The notes under the pieces are model-generated. The model saw only the letters and a program-made list of their open reading frames with translations, did not search any database and was not told where the DNA came from. Below, in pieces: positions 48,910-55,516 of a stretch of DNA of 55,516 bases. The stretch is from positions 1 through 55,516 of the IMG/VR virus record IMGVR_UViG_3300036859_000215. One strand, given 5' to 3'. This stretch comes from a virus. Both the position numbers and the translations under genes were made by a program. Position 1 is the stretch's first letter, and each line of letters starts with the position of its first letter.

Positions 48910-49551
48910 GTGGGCGCCGAGACAAGCACGTCAATCTGTAACATCGCGCTCACGCGCATTGGCGCCAAAGAGATCACCAGTGTCGAAAACGACGCCAACC
49001 GCGAGGCCGTCATTTGCCGCCGCCTGTTCCACGTTGCACGCCGGACTGTGCTCGCCTCCCATCACTGGAACGGTGCTAAGAGATCTGTCCAGCTTACGCA
49101 AATCGCAGCAGCGACTGTCACCCCAATATTCTGGTCTTATGCCTACACGCTCCCCACGGATTTCATCCGCGTCATCTCGGTGCATCACTCCGACGACTTG
49201 AACGCCACCTGCGACTTCACCATCGAGAATGCCAACGATGCCGATGCCGACAATGTGCTGATGTCGGACTCGAACCAGATTTATATTCAATATGTATTCG
49301 ACAATCAGGACATCGGCACGCTGAGCCAGGGCTTCCGCGACGTGCTGGCCTTTCAGTTGGCGCGCGATCTGTGTTTGGCGCTCGGCAAGTCCACCTCGAA
49401 GTACGAACTGACCAATCGGGAATATCGCCGAGCTCTGACTAATGCCAAGAGCGTAGACGGCTTTGACGATTATCCCAAGCGGCTGCCGGACGGTTCCTGG
49501 GTCACCTCCCGTTATGGCCTGTATAACGACAAGCTGATCCAAACCACGTAA
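48910..49551 (+). CDS. Tail tubular protein A (T7 gp11-like)
   Basis: The 213-residue protein starts with GTG. It has a SICNIALTRIGAKEITS start, an ARRTVLASHHWNGAKR segment and a DDYPKRLPDGSWVTSRY end, the usual features of podovirus tail tubular protein A. It forms the gatekeeper ring between portal and nozzle. Confidence 0.88.
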   Translation: MGAETSTSICNIALTRIGAKEITSVENDANREAVICRRLFHVARRTVLASHHWNGAKRSVQLTQIAAATVTPIFWSYAYTLPTDFIRVISVHHSDDLNATCDFTIENANDADADNVLMSDSNQIYIQYVFDNQDIGTLSQGFRDVLAFQLARDLCLALGKSTSKYELTNREYRRALTNAKSVDGFDDYPKRLPDGSWVTSRYGLYNDKLIQTT

Positions 49552-49552
49552 G

Positions 49553-52504
49553 ATGGGGACTCCTAGCAACCCCTTCATCGAAAGCCTGAACAGCGGCGAG
49601 TTCTCCCCGCGCATGGAAGCGCGGGTGACGTTCGAGCGCTACGCCAATGCGGCCAGAATGTGCCGTAACATGCTGTTGCTGCCGCAAGGCGGCATGACCC
49701 GCAGACCGGGCACGCGCTTCGTCAAAGAGGTCAAGGACTCCTCAGTCAATACCATCATTCTCCCGTTTCAGTTCTCGGAATCCGATGCTTGGATAGTCGA
49801 AGCTGGCAGCGTCTATTTTCGCTTTTATCGGCGTCAGGCGCGGGTTGACGTGGCGGACACCGCTGTGGCCGTCACCAATGGCACCTTTACCGGCAACGCT
49901 TCGGGCTGGACACTCGGCGGAACAGCGGCTTACGGCACCAATCGGGTAGATTTTCCCGCTTCCGGCGACACGGCGGCGCAAACTATCTCGGTAGCGGCGG
50001 GCGACCGCTCCAAGCAGCATGTGCTGGCTTTTCAGATCGCAGGCATCGGCTCGATGGACTGCACCATCACCGACAATGCAGCTACGGTGCTAGCCACCAG
50101 AGACGTGACCGAAGGCTATCATCTTATTGGCTTCATCACAGGCGCGGGTTCCACCTCGATCACCATTACCTTCACATCGAACGGCTCGACCTTTACCACT
50201 GGGGCCACGCTCTATCTCGACAACGTGTCACTGCTCGATAATGCGGCGATGGAGATCACCACGCCTTATGCTACCGCCGATTTGGAAGAGTTGCGCTTCT
50301 TTCAGGCGGCAGACGTGGTTTACATCTGCCATCAGGACTACCAAACCCGGCGGCTGGAGCGCCACGGCACCTACTCATGGTCGCTGGAGACGGTGACCTT
50401 TCTCGACGGCCCATGGATGCCTACCAATGAACTCAACAGCGATGTCGAGTTTTTCGACCCGGAAGTGTATCAGCTCGTTCTCAATCCGTTTTTCGAGAAC
50501 GGCCTACAAAATTGGACCGATTCCTCGACTGGCGATGGGCATATATTTCACACTTCGGTCGGTGCCGAGCTTGATGACGGAACCTCTGGCGGCTCGGGCG
50601 TAGCCAATTTGCGTACTAGTTTCTCGGGTGCATCTGACGCCTCCGATTTTATCATCTGGTCGTTTGTCGTCAACCAGACTTGCACGCTCGATGTCGGCAC
50701 CACGGCGGGCGGCACCGAAATCACTACCGGCACGTTGCAGCCAGGCTGGAACCGCACGCAGATTTCCTCGACCGCCGCCACTATCCATCTGGAATATCAT
50801 ATCAATGGCCATACCGGTGAGCGCACTGGCGTCGGAGCGGTATTGGTTTATGGCTCGCGCGCGCGGCTGCTTGATCCTTCGGCCACCACTGGTAGCGTCA
50901 CGGTCGCGGCCATAGGGTTCTCCCCGTTTGCTTCTACCGATGTTGGCCGCTCATTGCGCATCGGCGCGGTCGGGCAGGAATGGGGATGGGGGATTATCAC
51001 GGCGTTCTCCTCCTCGACCTCGGTGACGTTGCAAGTAATGAGTGAATTGCCGACCGCGACCGCCACACCGGATTGGGCCTTCGGTGCCTTCGGAGGCGAA
51101 CAGGGCCATCCCAAGACATCCGGCTTTATCGATGGAAGGCTGGCATTCGCTAATACTACGGAAGCCCCGCAGTCGTTGTGGCTCTCGCAATCCGGCGATC
51201 TGGAAAATATGCAGCCGGATTCTTTCAGTGAAGGCACCCAGACGGTGGAGGACAGTGATGCTATCGCCGTGACGCTCAATTCCAAACGCATCGATCCGAT
51301 TCTTTGGCTGGCTGAGGTCAACGACCTCATTCTCGGCACGGCTGGCGCGCAATGGAGCGTGGACTCGATCGGCGGGGTAGTTACGCCAACCGACATCTTC
51401 GCCAAGACCAACTCTGCTCTACCCGCTGGTGATATGGAGGTGCTTGCCGTCAATCAAGCGCTGATCTTCACCGACAAGACCAAGCGCGAGCTTTATGAGA
51501 TTGCCTATTCCACCGAGGAATCGGGCTATATTCCCACCCTGCTCACGGTGTTCGCCGATCATATCTTCACCTCGCCAGCGCATATCCTCTCCTTTCAGCG
51601 CGCGCCGCGATCAGTGGTGTGGGCGCCGCGCGATGACGGGCGCATTGCCACACTTTCCTATAATCGTCAGCATCAAGTGCTTGGCTGGTCGCAGCAGATT
51701 CTCGGCGGCGATTTTAGCACTGGCGATGCCGTGGTCGAGCACATCGCCGTGATCCCCGGCATAGTTGATGCCACGCAAACCAACGATTCGGATGAACGTG
51801 ATGAGGTGTGGGTTATCGTCAAGCGCACCATCAACGGCGAGACCAAGCGCTATATCGAGTTCTTCGAGAAGGAGTTCTTCGGTCCACTGCGGGAGGATTA
51901 CAACACTAATGCGGCGTGGTGGACGCAGATAAAGACCGACCAGCAAGACGCTTTCTATGTCGATTCTGGGATTACTTATGACGGCTCGAGCACCACAAGC
52001 ATTACAGGTCTGACGCATCTCGAGGGCCAGACGGTCAAAGTGCTCGCCGATGGCAAGGTGCACCCCGACAAGACGGTTTCGAGCGGGGCTATCACCCTCG
52101 ATTATGCCGCCTCGAAAGTGCAAGTGGGTTTGGGCTATACATCACGCTATCTGAGTCTGAAGCTGCCTACCGGGGCGCAGGCGGGCACGGCGGTCAACAA
52201 GCAGAAGGCGATCACTGGTTGTGGCGTGGTGGTGCTCGATACCGGCACGTTTGATATTGCCACCGTCGATCATGACGACGATACGGGCCGAGAAATCCAT
52301 GATCTTTATACTTTCGACTTCCGCCTGAACCAGAATAGAGATTTGAGCGAGGCGATTCCGGTGTTTTCGGGCGAGAGCTACAAAGCGCTGGATACCAATT
52401 TCTCTACCGACCCTAGGCTTTATATCGAGACCGACGCACCGCTGCCGCTCACCCTGTTGGGCTTGGCGCCCATGATCGAAGGCACCGACGAGCCGGAGAC
52501 TTAA
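49553..52504 (+). CDS. Tail tubular protein B (T7 gp12-like nozzle)
   Basis: This 983-residue beta-rich protein starts with a SGEFSPRMEARVTFERYANAARMCRN segment and a GGMTRRPGTRFV segment, which typify podovirus nozzle proteins. Later parts contain an EGQTVKVLADGKVHPD sequence. It follows tubular protein A after one base. It is larger than T7 gp12 (794), with inserted beta domains (about 100-330) that may bind host surface sugars. Confidence 0.85.
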   Translation: MGTPSNPFIESLNSGEFSPRMEARVTFERYANAARMCRNMLLLPQGGMTRRPGTRFVKEVKDSSVNTIILPFQFSESDAWIVEAGSVYFRFYRRQARVDVADTAVAVTNGTFTGNASGWTLGGTAAYGTNRVDFPASGDTAAQTISVAAGDRSKQHVLAFQIAGIGSMDCTITDNAATVLATRDVTEGYHLIGFITGAGSTSITITFTSNGSTFTTGATLYLDNVSLLDNAAMEITTPYATADLEELRFFQAADVVYICHQDYQTRRLERHGTYSWSLETVTFLDGPWMPTNELNSDVEFFDPEVYQLVLNPFFENGLQNWTDSSTGDGHIFHTSVGAELDDGTSGGSGVANLRTSFSGASDASDFIIWSFVVNQTCTLDVGTTAGGTEITTGTLQPGWNRTQISSTAATIHLEYHINGHTGERTGVGAVLVYGSRARLLDPSATTGSVTVAAIGFSPFASTDVGRSLRIGAVGQEWGWGIITAFSSSTSVTLQVMSELPTATATPDWAFGAFGGEQGHPKTSGFIDGRLAFANTTEAPQSLWLSQSGDLENMQPDSFSEGTQTVEDSDAIAVTLNSKRIDPILWLAEVNDLILGTAGAQWSVDSIGGVVTPTDIFAKTNSALPAGDMEVLAVNQALIFTDKTKRELYEIAYSTEESGYIPTLLTVFADHIFTSPAHILSFQRAPRSVVWAPRDDGRIATLSYNRQHQVLGWSQQILGGDFSTGDAVVEHIAVIPGIVDATQTNDSDERDEVWVIVKRTINGETKRYIEFFEKEFFGPLREDYNTNAAWWTQIKTDQQDAFYVDSGITYDGSSTTSITGLTHLEGQTVKVLADGKVHPDKTVSSGAITLDYAASKVQVGLGYTSRYLSLKLPTGAQAGTAVNKQKAITGCGVVVLDTGTFDIATVDHDDDTGREIHDLYTFDFRLNQNRDLSEAIPVFSGESYKALDTNFSTDPRLYIETDAPLPLTLLGLAPMIEGTDEPET

Positions 52505-53443
52505 ATGGACCCGATCACTATAAGTGCCTTTCTAGGCTCGGCCGGTTCCAGCCTGCTCGGTGGGTTGCTCGGCCGCAAGGCCGCTAAGACCAAGGCGGCG
52601 GAGGCCAGAGCCTCCTTTATAGTGGAAAAAAGCGCATCGGCAATACGCGGGCAAGCCATCGAGGCCGAAGCCAAAGCCGCGCGCGAAGCCGCCGGCATTG
52701 AATGGAAGGCGGGGCTCATTGATTTCGATGCCTCGCTGATCGAGGGGCAGGCGGTCACCGCCGCTTCTGCTTCCGATTATTTCAATGTTCTGATTGATGC
52801 CGAAAACACGGCAATGGCCTTCGAGGCCGACGCCACCGAAGGGGAGTTCAATGCGCGAGTGGCGCTGCAAATGGCCCGCAACGCTATCGAGGTCGCCGAT
52901 GCGGAAGCAAGAGACTATCGTTTAAGAGGCAATGCCGCCATCGAAAGCCAGGCCGCGCTACAGGCCGGCTCCGGCTTCATGCTGCAAGGCTCGCCGATGT
53001 TGGTGCAGGACGTGTTGTTTGGCGAGGTCGAACTCGGCGCTGCGCGGCTGAAACATGCCGGCGAGGTCGAGGCGACACGCCTCAGAAACGAATCCGAGCT
53101 TTTGACCTACAGCGCCACGGTGAGCACGATCAATGCCAAAACAGCGCGAGAGGTAGCCAAGATCAACGCTGGCTATGTCAAAGAGGCGGGCAAGATCAGA
53201 CTAGATGCGGCGTTCTTGAGCGGCGATCGCAGTCTGCTCAATCTGGAAAGCTCGTTGCTCAATGCCCGTACTACCGAGCTCAAGGCGGACTATCTGAAAA
53301 TCGCCAATAAGAGCGAGCTTGACGCCGCCCAAATTCAGACCGCCGCGATTGCCAAGGGGGCGAAGATCGAGGGCCAAGCCGCAGTAGTGGCTGGCATCGG
53401 CCAGGCATTTTCCACCATCGCCTCGTCAGGGAAGTTCGGCTAA
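52505..53443 (+). CDS. Internal virion protein (T7 gp14-like)
   Basis: The 312-residue protein has a Gly/Ala hydrophobic N-terminus (about 5-25), then a very long Ala-rich helical coil, and ends in VVAGIGQAFSTI. That is the layout of gp14-type internal core proteins that insert in the outer membrane. It overlaps the next start (TAATG). Confidence 0.78.
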   Translation: MDPITISAFLGSAGSSLLGGLLGRKAAKTKAAEARASFIVEKSASAIRGQAIEAEAKAAREAAGIEWKAGLIDFDASLIEGQAVTAASASDYFNVLIDAENTAMAFEADATEGEFNARVALQMARNAIEVADAEARDYRLRGNAAIESQAALQAGSGFMLQGSPMLVQDVLFGEVELGAARLKHAGEVEATRLRNESELLTYSATVSTINAKTAREVAKINAGYVKEAGKIRLDAAFLSGDRSLLNLESSLLNARTTELKADYLKIANKSELDAAQIQTAAIAKGAKIEGQAAVVAGIGQAFSTIASSGKFG

Positions 53444-55516
53444 TGGCACGCAGGAAGGGGCTTAAGTCGTCTGATATTCTGCGGCCGGGGGACATTGCGC
53501 TCCCCGGTGTGGCGAAAGACCCTGGCGTGCGGGCACGGTTCAATCCGCTACAAGTGCCCCGGCGCATCGATCCGCGCGGGGCGGCTTTGGGAGACTTGGC
53601 ACAAGCCAAAGGCGGGTTGGCCGATGCCACTAGAGGGCTGGCCAATACTACGCGGCAGAGCGGCACCATTGCCGCCAATGCGCTGGCGCAAGTCGGTCAA
53701 GCGCAAAGCCAGGTGGCCGACGCTACGCTAAAGGGCGGGCAGATTGTTGCCAACGCGCAGGAGATGTTTGCCAATTCCGTGGCGCAGATTGGCCAAGCGT
53801 TCGAAACCCTCGGTAATCTGCGCAAGAAGAAAGAGGAAGATCTGGCGGTCGAGAAATGGGAGTTCAACCGTGCCAAGGCCACCATCGGCTTTGAACAGTC
53901 GGAAGCCGAAAATCCCAACCCGAAACGATTAAGAGGCAAAGCCTATCTGGACGATGTAGATTCCCGCTACGCCAAGTTCCTGGACGACAACACCAAGGCC
54001 ACCGAGGAAGAACTAGGCTTTACCATTGCGGGTGAAGCCAGGGCGAAAGTTACGGCGCTGTCCTTGCGCGCCCGGGTGCAGGCGATGGAATCCGCTGCCA
54101 ACCGGGACCATGACCGTAGTGTCATGCAACTATATGAAACGGCCAAGAATGACGTGATCGAAAGCGGCAGGCTAGTTGGTGCAGATGGTGACATTGGTAC
54201 CGGACTTGCCCGCGCCGATAAAATTTCTTCCCGAATTGAGGGCGTGGTCGCTCCCGATAAATATCTCGGCTTCAAGGAGGCCGCGCGGCGCAATGCCTAT
54301 GAGCAGGGCATTCGCCATTACCTCGCCAAGGGTGATGTTGCGACGGCAGAGGCCATTGTCTCGCAATTGACGGGTCTACCCGGTCCTGGGGCTGATAGTG
54401 TGAGCACCGCCATCATGGATGCCTTCAGGGCAGAGGGCGTTGATACGGTGCTCGGGCTCGCCATCTCTCACCGCGAAACCGCTGGAACCTTCGACCCGCA
54501 AAGCAAGACTTTCATCGACCCGAGAACCGGCAAGCGTGCCTCGAGCGCGTCCGGCCTGTTCCACATGACCGACGCCACGGCGAAATCCTATCTTGGCGCA
54601 GTCAATGCTAGTGACGATCCGGTCGAGAACCAAGTGAAGGCCGGTGCCAAGCTGACGGCCGACAACAAGAAGGGCCTGCAACGAATCTTGGGCCGAGAGC
54701 CTAGTTATGGCGAGGTTTATCTCGCGCATGTATTGGGGCTAAACAAGGCGGCAGCAGTGGTCACGGCGGACCCGGACGTGCCGCTTTCAACTGTTTTGAA
54801 CGAAACCGAAATCCGCAACTCTGCCCCTAAACTATTGCGGGGATCCGTGGGCGATATGCGCGCTTGGGCAGACGATGCCATGCAAGCCAGCATGGAAGCG
54901 GTGACCAATGCTGGGATTGTCACGGGGCGGACGATAGCCAGCAATGAAGCCGGGCTGCCGATGGACGACGCGGCGCGACTGTGGAAAGAGGTAGAGGATA
55001 CCAAGAAGCGCCTGGCTGATGAGCAGGAGAAACTCAACAATGAGTTCATTGATGCCTTTGTGCCAGTCAAGCCAAGGGCGGAACGCGATTCTGCAGCCTT
55101 CGTTATTAAATACTCTCCGGTAGCGGCTAAAGCCTATGGCGTTGCCGATGCAGTCAAGGCCGATCCAGAATCTACGCGCGAGGAAAAGATTGCGGCCCAA
55201 ACCAGAGCTTTCGCCGTTTCCATTGAGGAACAGAAGATGCTCGCTGGCGCGCGGGGCGTCTCCTTCTCGGAGCGAGACGCCAAGCTTCTTTCTATTCCGC
55301 AAGCTAAGGCGATTGTGAATAGCCTCACCGAAGCTAAGGGACCGGATGCGGTGCAGGCATTCTATCAACTACGCGACGAGACCGGCTCTTATTTCACTAA
55401 GGTTTATGGCGAATTGGTCGATCAGAAGCTCCCGGCTGAATTCCAAATTCTGGGTCTGCTCGATCCGGTGCAAAATCCGGCGCAGGTTAATTCGATGACG
55501 CAAATTTTAGGTGTCT
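53443..55516 (+). CDS. Internal virion protein with lytic transglycosylase domain, N-terminal part (continues at base 1)
   Basis: The frame stays open to the end of the window and continues in the same frame at base 1, giving 1097 residues. At about residues 335-440 there is a transglycosylase-like motif: catalytic Glu345 in ISHRETAGTFDP, then ASGLFHMT, then a PSYGEVYLAHVLG segment. This is the SLT fold that cuts peptidoglycan as DNA enters. The gene is the counterpart of the T7 gp16 lytic domain but lies earlier in the order. Confidence 0.88.
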   Translation, partial: MARRKGLKSSDILRPGDIALPGVAKDPGVRARFNPLQVPRRIDPRGAALGDLAQAKGGLADATRGLANTTRQSGTIAANALAQVGQAQSQVADATLKGGQIVANAQEMFANSVAQIGQAFETLGNLRKKKEEDLAVEKWEFNRAKATIGFEQSEAENPNPKRLRGKAYLDDVDSRYAKFLDDNTKATEEELGFTIAGEARAKVTALSLRARVQAMESAANRDHDRSVMQLYETAKNDVIESGRLVGADGDIGTGLARADKISSRIEGVVAPDKYLGFKEAARRNAYEQGIRHYLAKGDVATAEAIVSQLTGLPGPGADSVSTAIMDAFRAEGVDTVLGLAISHRETAGTFDPQSKTFIDPRTGKRASSASGLFHMTDATAKSYLGAVNASDDPVENQVKAGAKLTADNKKGLQRILGREPSYGEVYLAHVLGLNKAAAVVTADPDVPLSTVLNETEIRNSAPKLLRGSVGDMRAWADDAMQASMEAVTNAGIVTGRTIASNEAGLPMDDAARLWKEVEDTKKRLADEQEKLNNEFIDAFVPVKPRAERDSAAFVIKYSPVAAKAYGVADAVKADPESTREEKIAAQTRAFAVSIEEQKMLAGARGVSFSERDAKLLSIPQAKAIVNSLTEAKGPDAVQAFYQLRDETGSYFTKVYGELVDQKLPAEFQILGLLDPVQNPAQVNSMTQILGV
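55369..55516. repeat. Terminal direct repeat, right copy
   Basis: Repeats bases 1-148 with one difference (A55495 versus G127, codon ATG versus GTG). See the left copy for the interpretation. Confidence 0.95.

Overview
The window is a complete or nearly complete temperate bacteriophage genome of about 55.4 kb. The last 148 bases repeat the first 148 with one mismatch (G127 versus A55495), and one reading frame runs through the junction, so the contig closes into a circle. The late genes form a T7/podovirus-type virion set: portal without a head protease, tail tubular proteins A and B, and a series of internal virion (ejection) proteins. There is no phage RNA polymerase or DNA polymerase, and there is a tyrosine integrase with a tRNA-derived attP, so this is a temperate podovirus-like phage rather than a virulent T7 relative. 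A GcrA-like regulator, a possible GapR/DUF2312-like protein and GC-rich codon use point to an alphaproteobacterial host, probably of the Hyphomicrobiales type.

Layout. 53443-5505 (through the junction): internal virion proteins, the first with a lytic transglycosylase motif. 5870-9914: structural and host-contact genes (LamG-like protein, proline-linked fibre-like protein, BppU-like protein) with a small 2-oxoglutarate oxygenase. 9994-12084: lysis cassette (holin candidates, SAR endolysin of the GH24 family, i-spanin and o-spanin), followed by small exported or membrane proteins and a calcineurin-like phosphoesterase. 14618-25345 (minus strand): one long leftward early block containing the C1-type regulator, many small accessory genes, a C5-cytosine methyltransferase, PD-(D/E)XK exonuclease, DUF968/HNH-like protein, excisionase-like protein and integrase, then attP (15725-15773), then three genes beyond attP. 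25568-31243: rightward early block with a GcrA-like regulator, an endonuclease fold, two more DNA methyltransferases and replication-initiation-like genes. 31281-39329 onwards: terminase, portal, scaffold, capsid.

The most striking region is 40161-48280. After a strong terminator behind the capsid genes lies a nonulosonic-acid (pseudaminic/legionaminic-type) sugar cassette: a PseA/WbpG-like amidotransferase, a HisF-like partner without both catalytic aspartates, a PseB-like dehydratase, a very short PseC-like aminotransferase, an SpsF/PseF-like cytidylyltransferase, a PseH-like acetyltransferase, a short PseI/NeuB-like synthase and a methylase of the pseudaminate-associated type. Two HNH endonuclease genes are embedded in it. 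It sits between capsid and tail-tube genes, which suggests late expression and a role in decorating virions or remodelling the host surface. No UDP-sugar hydrolase (PseG), HisH or glycosyltransferase was recognised.

Control. Three 15-bp palindromes of the form GTACY-N5-RGTAC surround the XRE regulator: one covers the -10 box of the leftward early promoter and one lies in the promoter of the regulator itself. A 12-bp inverted repeat carrying two GANTC sites lies in front of the GcrA-like gene. The tRNA-Gln 3' half at attP is oriented so that in a lysogen the host tRNA promoter would read into three phage genes.
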